Translations under genes and position numbers: made by a program | Notes under the pieces: generated by a model | Told to the model about the DNA's origin: nothing | Seen by the model: only the letters and a program-made list of their open reading frames with translations | The model's database searches: none | In this document: in pieces, positions 1 to 8,827 of the stretch | Position numbering within the stretch: the stretch's first letter is position 1 | Layout of the letters: each line of letters opens with the position of its first letter | NCBI GenBank assembly: GCA_011365025.1 | Contig: RDOF01000001.1 | Coordinates: 62,001-126,000, forward strand | Direction of reading: 5' to 3' | Origin: Candidatus Thorarchaeota archaeon | Lineage (GTDB): Archaea > Asgardarchaeota > Thorarchaeia > Thorarchaeales > Thorarchaeaceae | DNA: 64,000 nucleotides

Positions 1-41
1 GCTCTTCGAAAGGGACCAAATGACTTGAATCTCACTCGCAC
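1..41 (-). CDS. Possible MoaD/ThiS-like protein, N-terminal fragment
   Basis: Only about 13 codons lie inside the window. Read from a GTG at 41 the fragment gives MRVRFKSFGPFRR, which resembles the first beta strand of MoaD/ThiS-type sulfur carriers, where a K/RVK-x-FGP-x-R opening is common. An AAAGGT stretch just upstream could serve as ribosome binding site. It lies downstream of the LpdD-like gene on the same strand. The call rests on a very short stretch and is tentative. Confidence 0.3.
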   Translation of the reverse strand, partial: MRVRFKSFGPFRR

Positions 42-73
42 TTCAATGACCTTTGGATGTCCTCTCTTCTACG

Positions 74-460
74 CTATTCAGGCTTTTGATAGTGTGAAAT
101 CATTTCATTTGTGAGAGATTCCACAACCTGGACTATCTCATCAATTTCCGTCTTGGTCGCGTTATCGTAGTGAATTCCTACCGTTACTACCACAGGTCGA
201 TTTAGGGCTTTACCTAGTGATAATGCTGTGGAGTTGGCCACAATGTAGTCTTTGTGTCCAGGGAGGGTTATGCTATTGAGGCTGACCGTGGTAGCGCTAC
301 GATAATGGCTTGGAGTAGGATAAGAAACGGCAACGCCCCCTATGTGATGCTCGTCACCGCCGAATATTGCAACAAGTAGATCGTTGCCAATCTCACGTAC
401 CTCGAAGTAGATTGTGTGACGTCCTGCGTTCTTCTTGAATATCATTTCAACCAACACCAT
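74..460 (-). CDS. LpdD-like prenylated-flavin chaperone family protein
   Basis: A 128-residue protein resembling LpdD, the small partner of UbiD-type gallate decarboxylase that is thought to help load prenylated FMN. Family-like features are the FGGDEHHIGGVA segment near residue 35, a GHKDYIVAN segment near residue 70, and VTVGIHYDNATKTEI near residue 95 (compare the GIHV-x-ITKAQI block of LpdD). No signal peptide or membrane segment is seen. No UbiD or UbiX gene lies in this window, so the partner enzyme is unknown. Gene-family recognition is from memory of the family pattern; the cellular role here is inference. Confidence 0.6.
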   Translation of the reverse strand: MVLVEMIFKKNAGRHTIYFEVREIGNDLLVAIFGGDEHHIGGVAVSYPTPSHYRSATTVSLNSITLPGHKDYIVANSTALSLGKALNRPVVVTVGIHYDNATKTEIDEIVQVVESLTNEMISHYQKPE

Positions 461-507
461 TCACTCGAAAGGCTGTAATAGTTTCGGTCACTATGCCAAG
501 TCACTGA

Positions 508-2079
508 TTATTGGGTTTGCTCCTCATCTTCGCGTTTCTTGAGCATTCGCCAAGAGAGCGTAAGCGTCTTCGGATGCGCCGCAACATACTCATCGAGCTT
601 GCGAAGAGCTGTGAACTGAGGAGCGTTCATCACAACGGAGGGAGATTCGTAGGATTCCTTTGAGATTTGCTCCATGGCTGCGATGAACTGGTCAAGTTCC
701 TCCTTTGACTCTGTTTCAGTAGGTTCGATCATCAGTGCTTCTGGAACAATGAGGGGGAAGTAAACTGTGGGGGAATGAATTCCGAAATCGAGTAGGCGCT
801 TTGCCACATTCATCGCAGATACTTCGGTTTCATCATGGAGCTTCTCAGCGGAAATAACACATTCATGCATTCTTGGAGCATCCTGAGAATAGGGCAAACT
901 GAACCCTTTGATTCTTCTAACATGATGTGCCACATAGTTGGCATTCAGAACAGAATTCTCTGCAACGCTTGGAATCCCCTGTTTGCCAAGCGAATAGATG
1001 TATGTGTATGCCCTGACTAGGACTCCGAAGTTGCCATAGAAGCCATGCACTTTCCCAATAGACCTTGGCCTGTTGTAGTCCCATTTGAAGGTAGCATCAT
1101 TGTGCTTGACAATTAGGGGTATCGGAAGAAATTCCTCCAGTTGCTTCTTGACGCCTACCGCTCCTGCGCCAGGTCCACCCCCACCGTGTGGCGTAGAGAA
1201 TGACTTGTGCAGGTTCATGTGTACAACATCAAAACCCATGTCGCCGGGCCGAGTTATTCCCATGATGGCGTTTAGATTGGCTCCATCATAGTAGAGAAGA
1301 CCTCCAGCATCGTGCACAGTTCCAGCAATCTGCTCGATATCTTTCTCAAAGACTCCAATTGTGTTCGGATTTGTCAGCATGAGCCCGGCAGTTTTGGGTC
1401 CGGCCGAAGCCTTTAGTGCATCAAGGTCAACAAGGCCTTCCTTACTTGAAGGGATGACAACGACTTTGTAGCCAGCCATAGCAGCAGAGGCGGGATTTGT
1501 TCCATGAGCAGCATCGGGGATAAGTATCTCATCGCGTTGTTTGCATTCGTTTGTGATACACTTATGGTACTCGCGAATGATCATAACTCCAGTATACTCC
1601 CCTTGCGCTCCTGCGGCTGGCTGCAGCGTGACTGCATCCATTCCGGTTATCTCAGCCAGCCATTGCTGGAGCTCCCACATCAACTCCAATGCCCCTTGAC
1701 AGTTGGACACATCCTGCAGCGGATGTAGCCATGAAAATCCCGGAAGATTGGCCGCCCAGTCGTTAATGAGCGGGTTGTATTTCATAGTGCAGCTGCCTAG
1801 TGGATATGTCCCCGATGATACCGAGAAGTTCATCTGAGAGAGCCTTGTAAAGTGACGAACCACCTGTAACTCTGAAAGCTCTGGCAAGGAAGGAGGGTTA
1901 GACCTTAGCATTTCGGGAGAAATAATTGATTCAAGGGTGCCAACTTCCTTCTTGAGCTCATCATGGATTTTTGGATACTTGTGACTTATCTTGCCGGAGG
2001 TAGATTGCTCAAAGAGAAGGGGTTCCTTCCATTTTGCCTGCCTATATCGAGCATCCAGTGTTTCAGTTCCCTTAGTCAT
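508..2079 (-). CDS. gcvPB: Glycine dehydrogenase (decarboxylating) subunit 2
   Basis: C-terminal half of the P protein of the glycine cleavage system, a PLP enzyme that decarboxylates glycine and passes the aminomethyl group to the lipoyl arm of H protein. The PLP lysine is visible in HMNLHKSFSTPHGGGG (about residue 292), followed by the glycine-rich loop typical of the family. The substrate-binding SSGTYPLGSCTMKYNP block lies near residue 90. At 523 residues it has the usual length. It begins where gcvPA stops (one-base overlap at 2079), so the two halves are translationally coupled. T, H and L proteins are not in the window. Confidence 0.96.
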   Translation of the reverse strand: MTKGTETLDARYRQAKWKEPLLFEQSTSGKISHKYPKIHDELKKEVGTLESIISPEMLRSNPPSLPELSELQVVRHFTRLSQMNFSVSSGTYPLGSCTMKYNPLINDWAANLPGFSWLHPLQDVSNCQGALELMWELQQWLAEITGMDAVTLQPAAGAQGEYTGVMIIREYHKCITNECKQRDEILIPDAAHGTNPASAAMAGYKVVVIPSSKEGLVDLDALKASAGPKTAGLMLTNPNTIGVFEKDIEQIAGTVHDAGGLLYYDGANLNAIMGITRPGDMGFDVVHMNLHKSFSTPHGGGGPGAGAVGVKKQLEEFLPIPLIVKHNDATFKWDYNRPRSIGKVHGFYGNFGVLVRAYTYIYSLGKQGIPSVAENSVLNANYVAHHVRRIKGFSLPYSQDAPRMHECVISAEKLHDETEVSAMNVAKRLLDFGIHSPTVYFPLIVPEALMIEPTETESKEELDQFIAAMEQISKESYESPSVVMNAPQFTALRKLDEYVAAHPKTLTLSWRMLKKREDEEQTQ

Positions 2080-3479
2080 TATTCAGCACCCCCACGTTGG
2101 ACAATCTCTGCAATCGAAGATACCATCTCATCTATGACCTCTTTGGAGTGCTTTTCAGTTACACACAACAGCATCGATTGACCCAGTTCAGGAAACTCAT
2201 CTGTCAGTATCTTTCCACCATGCAGGTTTCTCCTCAGAAGTCCCTCATGAACCGTTTGTGCAGCCATGCCGGTTTCGAATTGAACTACAAACTCCTTCCA
2301 GAAAGACTGACCTATGGCGGGAGCCTTGACGCCTTTGATTTCGTTCAGCCTCTTGGCTGCGTAATGAGACTTGTACGCTACCGTTTCACCCAGGTCCCGA
2401 AAGGCGCTTGGACCCATCGTTGCAGCGTAAACTGCAGCTGTGACTGCTACAAGTGCCTGATTAGAACAGATATTGCTTGTTGCTTTCTCCCTTCTGATAT
2501 GCTGTTCTCGTGGACTTAGTGTTAACACAAATCCGCGCTCATACGGTTCCTCTGTGGTGTGCGTCATTCCTACAAGTCGACCTGGAAGCTGTCTTATCAG
2601 CTTCATGTCATCCTTACAGCCAAACACACCTAGCAATGGGCCTCCGAAAGAAACAGGAGAACCCAACCCCTGTCCCTCTCCCACCACAATATCGGCATCA
2701 TAATCGCCGGGAGAGCGTAGAACTCCTAGAGACATTATGTCAGAACCCACTACAAAAAGAGCATCTGCATTATGAGTCAAATCTGCAATTTTCTCAACTT
2801 GAGTTTCTATGAATCCCAAATAGCTTGGGTTCTCAATATATGCTCCAGCAACAGTACTGTCAAGTCTTGATTCAAGGTCAGTGAGGGACATCAATCCTGT
2901 TTGAATATCAAAATCAACCTTTTGGAGTTCGATTCCATGAGGCTCTGCATATGTCTTTGATACTTGGTAATGTGACGGATTAATCGATCCTGGCAAGAGA
3001 AATGTCGTACGTCCCTTCTTCACTCGAGCGCACATTAAGATTGCTTCAGCAAGACCGCTTGCCATATCATACATGCTGCTGTTGACCACTTCCACAGATA
3101 ACAACTCAGCCATCATACTCTGATACTCAAAGAGTGTTTGGAGCATGCCCTGACTAATCTCGGGTTGATAGCTCGTATATGACGTGACAAACTCAGATTG
3201 ACCTGCCAAGGCAGGAACAGCAGCAGGTATGTAGTGTAGTGCTGCACCAGCACCAAGGAAGACCCGTCCAGTGTCGGCAGGAGTATTCTTCGAAGCGAGT
3301 TCGGTCAGCCTCTGAGCGACCTCCATCTCAGAGTGTGATGCAGGCAGGTCCAAATCACGCTTAATTTGGAACTTCGAAGGGATATTCGAAAACAGGTCGG
3401 CTATCTCTTTCTTTCCCATTGATTGGAGCATCTCAGCTCGAATATCTTCCGTCATTGGAATCCAGGGGTGCTTCTCCAT
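2079..3479 (-). CDS. gcvPA: Glycine dehydrogenase (decarboxylating) subunit 1
   Basis: N-terminal half of the split glycine decarboxylase P protein, forming an alpha2beta2 enzyme with the adjacent gcvPB product. It carries the family's YTSYQPEISQGMLQTLFEYQ-type block near residue 105 and EGQGLGSPVSFGGPLLG near residue 270. Length (466 aa) is standard. The two-gene P protein is the form usual in archaea and many bacteria, unlike the fused eukaryotic and enterobacterial form. A GTTAAAAACTAT stretch around 3575-3586 on this strand may be the TATA box of the pair. Confidence 0.95.
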   Translation of the reverse strand: MEKHPWIPMTEDIRAEMLQSMGKKEIADLFSNIPSKFQIKRDLDLPASHSEMEVAQRLTELASKNTPADTGRVFLGAGAALHYIPAAVPALAGQSEFVTSYTSYQPEISQGMLQTLFEYQSMMAELLSVEVVNSSMYDMASGLAEAILMCARVKKGRTTFLLPGSINPSHYQVSKTYAEPHGIELQKVDFDIQTGLMSLTDLESRLDSTVAGAYIENPSYLGFIETQVEKIADLTHNADALFVVGSDIMSLGVLRSPGDYDADIVVGEGQGLGSPVSFGGPLLGVFGCKDDMKLIRQLPGRLVGMTHTTEEPYERGFVLTLSPREQHIRREKATSNICSNQALVAVTAAVYAATMGPSAFRDLGETVAYKSHYAAKRLNEIKGVKAPAIGQSFWKEFVVQFETGMAAQTVHEGLLRRNLHGGKILTDEFPELGQSMLLCVTEKHSKEVIDEMVSSIAEIVQRGGAE

Positions 3480-3630
3480 AGTATATCAGCCTCACAGCTG
3501 CACTGCGCTTGTCCGGAACTTCTCCCACAATAGGCTTTCGTTTTGAACCCTTTGGGGACAACTAGGAACCTCGAATAGTTTTTAACACCATAGCAGCAAT
3601 TCGCGCTTCGACTAACCGGAGGCATCAGCA

Positions 3631-3951
3631 TTGAAACCATGGCTCATGGATCTACTCATCTGTCCTGCAAAGGATTGCAGAGGAAATCTTGGAATCGAGG
3701 TTTTTGAAAAGCATCAGGAGAATCTTGGTGACGAAACTTTTGAGGAGATTGATGAAGCGCTCATTACCTGTCAGAAGTGTGGTCGCTGGTATCCTGTGAT
3801 TGATACAATACCGTGTATGCTGCCTGATGACCTGAGAATGGATGGAAAGCAGAGAATCGAAGAAACAAAATTCTTGGAGAAGTGGAAAAGCCGAATTCCA
3901 TCCAGAATTATCGATAAAGGCGTACCATTCGGTCTTTCTTCAAAGGGTTGA
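3631..3951 (+). CDS. Trm112-like zinc protein
   Basis: A 106-residue protein with the Trm112 pattern: N-terminal LMDLLICPAKDC, then a CQKC pair near residue 48, followed by GRWYPVIDTIPCMLPDDLR. Trm112 is the small zinc-binding activator of several RNA and protein methyltransferases (Trm9, Trm11, Mtq2, Bud23 in eukaryotes; homologues in archaea). The start is TTG at 3631, chosen because CCGGAGG lies eight bases upstream and the first residues match the family. Which methyltransferase it activates here cannot be seen; none is adjacent. Confidence 0.8.
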   Translation: MKPWLMDLLICPAKDCRGNLGIEVFEKHQENLGDETFEEIDEALITCQKCGRWYPVIDTIPCMLPDDLRMDGKQRIEETKFLEKWKSRIPSRIIDKGVPFGLSSKG

Positions 3952-4009
3952 ACAGATTTCGAATTCAGCTATGCCTGAAACATCAGTAACCCAACGGTGG
4001 CTTAGAATA

Positions 4010-4020
4010 CTTTTTAAAAT
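4010..4020 (+). promoter_or_regulatory. TATA-like box of the tRNA gene
   Basis: CTTTTTAAAAT lies about 35 bases before the tRNA 5' end, a reasonable distance for an archaeal TATA box with a short leader. Assigned by sequence pattern and position only. Confidence 0.5.
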
Positions 4021-4054
4021 GAGAATGAAGCCTACCACTAGATGCCAAAGCACT

Positions 4055-4188
4055 AGCCCCGTGGTGTAGAATAGGATTCTTTGGAACCTATGCAAACCGG
4101 TCCAGCATTTCGGGTTTTGGAATCATTGAGATTCACTCCTTGATGAAATGCCTCGGAGACCCAGGTTCGAGTCCTGGCGGGGCTACCA
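4055..4188 (+). tRNA. tRNA-Gln(TTG), apparently with two introns, CCA encoded
   Basis: The acceptor AGCCCCG (4055-4061) pairs perfectly with CGGGGCT (4178-4184). The T arm CCAGG-TTCGAGT-CCTGG occupies 4161-4177, the discriminator is A4185 and CCA follows at 4186-4188. The gene is 134 bases, so about 58 bases must be removed. My preferred model has an anticodon stem TCGGG (4110-4114) with CTCGG (4152-4156), anticodon TTG at 4117-4119, and a canonical intron after position 37 (about 4121-4150). A second, D-loop intron lies at about 4077-4104, joining GTG-TAGAATAGGA to the CAT that closes the D stem. The AGCCCCG/CGGGGCT acceptor and A discriminator resemble archaeal tRNA-Gln. Exact splice sites are uncertain. 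Confidence 0.8.
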
Positions 4189-4193
4189 TCTCT

Positions 4194-4682
4194 TCAGTAC
4201 TTGAATTGGTGATTGCCCACTTGCACCGTTGAGAGATTCTCTTCTCCAGTCCAAGGTTTGCGTATCTCAACAAGGTTGAGAACATTGTATCCTCGCTTCT
4301 TTAGGAACAGAATGATTCCAGTATTGTTTGGATGAACCCAGTTGTAGACCGTTTCTGAGTCTAGCTTCTCAGCAAGACGTTCAGCTTCGGCATACAGAGC
4401 GGACCCAATCCCCCTTCTTCGTTCAGACTCCTTCACAAAGAGAGACTCTGCCCACACAATGTTCTGATCGATTCGACAAACCAAGTATCCAAAGAGGTGT
4501 CCATCAGAAGATGCGACATAGATGGAGTACCCAGTGGACAGATAGTCACCTAGTTCAATACTTGCCAATTCGAAATCAGGATTCCTTCTAACCGATTTAA
4601 GATCTGAAAGGAATACACGATATTCTGCAATAAGCGGAATGATTTGGTCCTTGTCTTCGGGGCGATATCTTCTGATTTCCAT
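4194..4682 (-). CDS. GNAT-family N-acetyltransferase
   Basis: A 162-residue GCN5-related acetyltransferase. The acetyl-CoA pyrophosphate loop is RRRGIGSALYAEAERLAEKL around residues 87-107 (R/Q-x-x-G-x-G/A pattern), preceded by the strand VWAESLFVKESE. The C-terminal part, YNWVHPNNTGIILFLKKRGY, is the usual position where the second acetyl-CoA contact and the substrate pocket form. The acceptor substrate cannot be told. It ends six bases from the convergent tRNA-Gln gene. Confidence 0.85.
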   Translation of the reverse strand: MEIRRYRPEDKDQIIPLIAEYRVFLSDLKSVRRNPDFELASIELGDYLSTGYSIYVASSDGHLFGYLVCRIDQNIVWAESLFVKESERRRGIGSALYAEAERLAEKLDSETVYNWVHPNNTGIILFLKKRGYNVLNLVEIRKPWTGEENLSTVQVGNHQFKY

Positions 4683-4735
4683 GAGTAGAAACCAGTCTTT
4701 CGAAATAAGTGCCTTTGGTCTAGATGGCGTGCCAT

Positions 4736-5581
4736 CTACTCCTTTTCTCGGACAATTGGCTCGGGAGGGTCTGCCATATGAACCCTGAAGAGTCGTTTGA
4801 CCTTAGATAGTACAAGGCGATTGCCATTGACTAGAACATCAATCTCTACATGGTCACTAAGGCCAGAGGTGGAGAGTTTCTTCTCAAGCACGGCTTGCAC
4901 TTGAAAGACACCTGCAGGATTATCCATCCCTACTGTCAAGCGAAGTGGTTTGTTCCCTCGGTCAAGATCAAGGTCCCGTATCGCCATTGCACTGACGGAG
5001 TGGATGTCAACCTTTCCCTTATGGTAAGGAATGATTGTTCTACCCTTAGTAAGATCACATCCATCACCAATCTTTGTAAGTCCGGCTTCAAGGGTTAAAC
5101 ACTGTGTATCATCATCATGAGCATAGATGCCATGAAGGATGAAGCTCATAATGTCTGTCGCCACTGCAGGGTCAGCATAGATTTCTCGAAGTTTCTCCTC
5201 AAGAATAGGTGCTGCCAAGAGAATTGCGGCCTGAGGATGCTCGTTTCTATGGACGACCATCCCGATATCATGAAGATATGTTGAGGCAAGTACAACCAAA
5301 CGGGCATCATCGGTATCACCTATGCCCTCAGCAACCACATTAGGTTGGAATGTTTCATCTACAATGTCAAAAGCCTTCAAGGCATACCAAGTAGCAACTT
5401 CGGCATGCACAGGACCATGGTCCGTGTAGCCAAGACGCGAAACAGCCATTCGGTTTGCGGTTTTGAGATAGGATTGTACCTTGGGGGAACCCGACAAATA
5501 TTGATACATCTCTAACGCTTTGGTATCAGGTTCTAACAGCTCGCGGACGCGTACCTCATCGCGATTCAGGAATTCTCTCAT
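4736..5581 (-). CDS. HD-domain phosphohydrolase
   Basis: A predicted metal-dependent phosphohydrolase of 281 residues. The HD signature is spread over GPVHAEVATWYALKAFD (first His) and YLHDIGMVVHRNEH (the H-D pair), with a further histidine in FILHGIYAHDDD. The start ATG at 5581 is preferred over a longer frame opening inside the upstream gene, because GGGGGC lies directly upstream of it and the longer N-terminus would overlap the neighbouring coding sequence. The C-terminal 80 residues resemble a small beta domain of unknown role. The substrate is not predictable; nucleotides are common for this superfamily. Confidence 0.8.
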   Translation of the reverse strand: MREFLNRDEVRVRELLEPDTKALEMYQYLSGSPKVQSYLKTANRMAVSRLGYTDHGPVHAEVATWYALKAFDIVDETFQPNVVAEGIGDTDDARLVVLASTYLHDIGMVVHRNEHPQAAILLAAPILEEKLREIYADPAVATDIMSFILHGIYAHDDDTQCLTLEAGLTKIGDGCDLTKGRTIIPYHKGKVDIHSVSAMAIRDLDLDRGNKPLRLTVGMDNPAGVFQVQAVLEKKLSTSGLSDHVEIDVLVNGNRLVLSKVKRLFRVHMADPPEPIVREKE

Positions 5582-5651
5582 AGTTATGCCCCCTTTGGGG
5601 AAGTGCGATTGGTTGTTTGCCTGATAAGACTTGCTAAACAGGACAGGGGGA

Positions 5652-8624
5652 CTAGATGTCCCCTGCCTCCTCCTGAATAGAGAGGAGTGTCCTATCAATT
5701 GCAGTTGTGGCCTTCTGAATAGTCTTGAGATAATCTTGACGAGACTTCTCGAAGGCGGCTCTGCTGATTCGCTGCTTCTTCTTGCGAAGCAGAAGCTGTC
5801 TTAGACCTGCCTTCGCGCCCTCGATTTTCTCGTTCTGAAGCTCAAGCTGGCCAACCAAATCTCGATATTTCGATCCGTGTTTTGAAAGCTCCTCCTTGAT
5901 TTCAGGCAGCTTTGAATCTATCTCCTCAAGCTGTGCCTTCAAATCCCGTTCTCGAATCATGAACTCGCGCTTTTTGACTTTCCCTCTCCGTCTTGCAGCC
6001 TCAAGTTTTTCTAAATCCAGATTGAGCGCTGTTTTCTTTGAATATAGAGTAGCAAACTCGCTCAATACCTCTGATGGGGCACCGACCTGACGTTTCTCTG
6101 ATGCAGCTTGCATATCATCCTCTTCAGATGCAACCGATTCGGGCAGTTCTATTATCCTGTAGGCAACATATGCTAATGCTACGAGACCGATGATTATGGA
6201 AATTGCGAAAGGTCTTGCTCCAATATTGAAAGACACTTGGTAAAGCATAGTAATGCTGATGGAGTTATACTCACTAACATTATAGGCTTCGTACCTGAAA
6301 ATTGCATCAAATACGCCGTAGAGCAGCCTATAGCCTGGAGATGCCTCAAGTGTAATGAAAGAAGGAGGCACAACCACATCAACAATATGATGCTTCACAA
6401 GCATCTCATCAATAGATCCCATTGGAATGGTGAGCAGGTTCGTTCCACCAACTAATTCTTCATGGGCCGGTAGCTGGACAACATATTCGATATTGAAGGT
6501 GTACTTGAAGCCCGGCAATAGACCATCATCACCAAAGCGGTCACGACGTAGGTCGATAGTGACATAGCGCGATGAATTGAAGTCGCCCTCGATACTAGTC
6601 ATTGATTCTGCGAGAAGTCCAACTCCATCGAATACTCGAATCTCCGTTGCATAGGTTGGAAATTGGAAGATTACAGATGTTTCGGGGTTTGGACCTACGT
6701 TGTGGATTGTAATGGTTTCCTTGTAGGCAAGCCAGCCCCAGGGATCAGTACGAATAATGGTGTTCTGTTCAGCATAAAGTTCCGGATCGTAAGATGTGAA
6801 TTGTGCGCTAAACTCCTCTATTGTCATTGGAGCCAGGTTACTTGTAGTAGTATCGGGAGCCTGAGTGCCGGATGCCTGCTGATCACCGGTTTTGTATGTC
6901 AGCACAAGACTCGCTTTGGTAATGACATAAGGCACAACTGGGTACTTCAGGTAGGTTATGCTATATTTCTTGTTTGTTGCGCTCAAGAGGGTGTCAAGAG
7001 AGTGCATCTGTGTGACAGTTGAAAATACGAAGCTCTCATCATAGTCTATCTGCTGGCTGAAATGAACCCTCCAATGAAGCATTCCGTTGGGAGCGGGAAT
7101 GTTGGTCACCTTGAGGATAGTACCTGATGTGTCACGGGCTTCAATGCTGAGAAAGTGGGAGGCCCACTTTGCAGGAAGGAACACCTCTAAAGCTGACAAA
7201 GGCGCTGAACCGTTATTGCGGATAGTGAATATGTCGCTTACATACGTTCTGTGGTAAATCTCCGTGACTACCTCACGGCTGACGCTAATTTTGGTGCCCA
7301 GAACTGGGATGTAGGGGAGATCTACCGTTACATCAATTTGCACGACACTGCTCATATTCGATGGGTCAGTAGCATTGAATGAAACAAGATGGGCCCCATT
7401 TTCATACTCGGTCATATCCAGCACTTCCTCCCATAGTCCGGAAAGGAAGTTGTAGGACATATCGGTCCAATTAGCATCATCTATTTTGTATTTCACACTT
7501 CGCACATAGGTGTCTATTGCATCAACCTTGAAGGTTTCAAGCAATCCAAGGACTGCATCCTGTGTAGGGTGTGTGAGAATGATTTCAGGAGGTTGATTTG
7601 GCAAGTAAGTCATTAATGCAGGATTGGTCCAATGTGTTCGTTGTACGGGTATTTCATCGAAGTTCTCGGTAGATCCGTACATGAAAATGAAGGGATACTC
7701 GAAATCTGCATCTGCAATCAGAGAGATGTCATCTGCATCGGTACTATTCATCCTAATGATGTATTCAACCTCTGTTTTTGATCCTGTGTCAGATGCATTT
7801 GCTGCCGCAATTCGGCTTTGGTCGGCATCTTCGAGGTGCTGAAGTGTGCTAATTCCATGCTGGTCGCTATAGACGATTCTACTACTAAGAGCTGGGTTCT
7901 CCGTATGAGTTAGTTCATTTCTAGTTATTCGCGTGAGTGTGATCACGTATTCAAGGTCTTCGCCGTATAGCTCATGCGTAGGAGTAGTATAGGCTTGATC
8001 TGCAGGGATAACGAAATGGCGAACTTCACCTATTCTCATCCCGTGAATCATGTCCTTGTACATCTGAAGGGCAGATAGCTTATCAAGCTGATCTGTTGAG
8101 TCAATCGAGGGGTAGTCATTTTCTTGGATTATGGTGCCATTACGATACGACAAGACATAGTGCACAGTTACTGAGTCTGTGCCAATTGCCCTCCAGTAGC
8201 TCTCGAAAGGAGTGCCCGGAGCATAGCCATAGACCAGATCGCTATTGTTCAGACCTGCAACAGAGAACAAATCGGTGTAGTTCTGCCAGCCAAATCCAAT
8301 CCAGCCGGAAGTTGGCGCTGATAGGCCTATGTATAGTGTGGTTCCATTATGCTCGATGTAGGTAGTGATTCCTGTGCTTGGATCTGTATAGTTATTCGCA
8401 TACTCATAGGGGTCGATAATACCATCTGCTGAACCATAATGCCGGTCCACGTAGGGAATCGAGAGATTGTTGGCTGATTCCGCAACGGACTGCTGTATCC
8501 GGTTCGTGATGGAGACGTCTTCAATCGCCAGATTATCGGGAGTGGATACTAGTGCCATTGTACTGCTTGTTAGAAACAAAGCCAGTAACGCAATTGTCGC
8601 AATCCTTGTATACAGCAAGCTCAA
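5652..8624 (-). CDS. DOMON-FKBP-ribophorin-I-like membrane protein
   Basis: A 990-residue secreted-then-anchored protein. In order: signal peptide (1-25); DOMON-like module with YIEHNGTTLYIGLS and GWIGFGWQN (about 85-130); FKBP-like fold with VTVHYVLSYRNGT and GMRIGEVRHFVIPADQAY (about 150-235); cadherin/Ig-like segment beginning PPEIILTHPTQ (345-440); two large beta domains (450-805); one membrane helix (about 806-828); and a charged cytosolic coiled coil (850-985). The last third matches the plan of eukaryotic ribophorin I (OST1): the QLPAHEELV block aligns with NLPSYEYLY of human RPN1, FQFPTYATEIRVFDGVGLL with its ILPAAAQDVYYRDEIGN, and both end in TM plus coiled coil. The start is TTG. 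It is divergent from an ALG7-like gene, which supports a role in N-glycosylation. DOMON and FKBP fusion is unusual. Ribophorin homology is by eye. Confidence 0.7.
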   Translation of the reverse strand: MSLLYTRIATIALLALFLTSSTMALVSTPDNLAIEDVSITNRIQQSVAESANNLSIPYVDRHYGSADGIIDPYEYANNYTDPSTGITTYIEHNGTTLYIGLSAPTSGWIGFGWQNYTDLFSVAGLNNSDLVYGYAPGTPFESYWRAIGTDSVTVHYVLSYRNGTIIQENDYPSIDSTDQLDKLSALQMYKDMIHGMRIGEVRHFVIPADQAYTTPTHELYGEDLEYVITLTRITRNELTHTENPALSSRIVYSDQHGISTLQHLEDADQSRIAAANASDTGSKTEVEYIIRMNSTDADDISLIADADFEYPFIFMYGSTENFDEIPVQRTHWTNPALMTYLPNQPPEIILTHPTQDAVLGLLETFKVDAIDTYVRSVKYKIDDANWTDMSYNFLSGLWEEVLDMTEYENGAHLVSFNATDPSNMSSVVQIDVTVDLPYIPVLGTKISVSREVVTEIYHRTYVSDIFTIRNNGSAPLSALEVFLPAKWASHFLSIEARDTSGTILKVTNIPAPNGMLHWRVHFSQQIDYDESFVFSTVTQMHSLDTLLSATNKKYSITYLKYPVVPYVITKASLVLTYKTGDQQASGTQAPDTTTSNLAPMTIEEFSAQFTSYDPELYAEQNTIIRTDPWGWLAYKETITIHNVGPNPETSVIFQFPTYATEIRVFDGVGLLAESMTSIEGDFNSSRYVTIDLRRDRFGDDGLLPGFKYTFNIEYVVQLPAHEELVGGTNLLTIPMGSIDEMLVKHHIVDVVVPPSFITLEASPGYRLLYGVFDAIFRYEAYNVSEYNSISITMLYQVSFNIGARPFAISIIIGLVALAYVAYRIIELPESVASEEDDMQAASEKRQVGAPSEVLSEFATLYSKKTALNLDLEKLEAARRRGKVKKREFMIRERDLKAQLEEIDSKLPEIKEELSKHGSKYRDLVGQLELQNEKIEGAKAGLRQLLLRKKKQRISRAAFEKSRQDYLKTIQKATTAIDRTLLSIQEEAGDI

Positions 8625-8827
8625 TACGAATCACCGTGTGGTTGTGGATTCGAAGCAGACTATGGTCTTGTCTAGCCACGAACGAATCGCTCGAACTTCG
8701 AGAGTCGTTAAATAGATTTCGTACCGTCAAGCATTGCACTATTGCCAATCCGCAAATCTCAAGAGGCAACCCACTTCCGAAAATGTGAAACGAAATCAGG
8801 GTTCGTCCTGAAAGAGGAGACAGAAAC

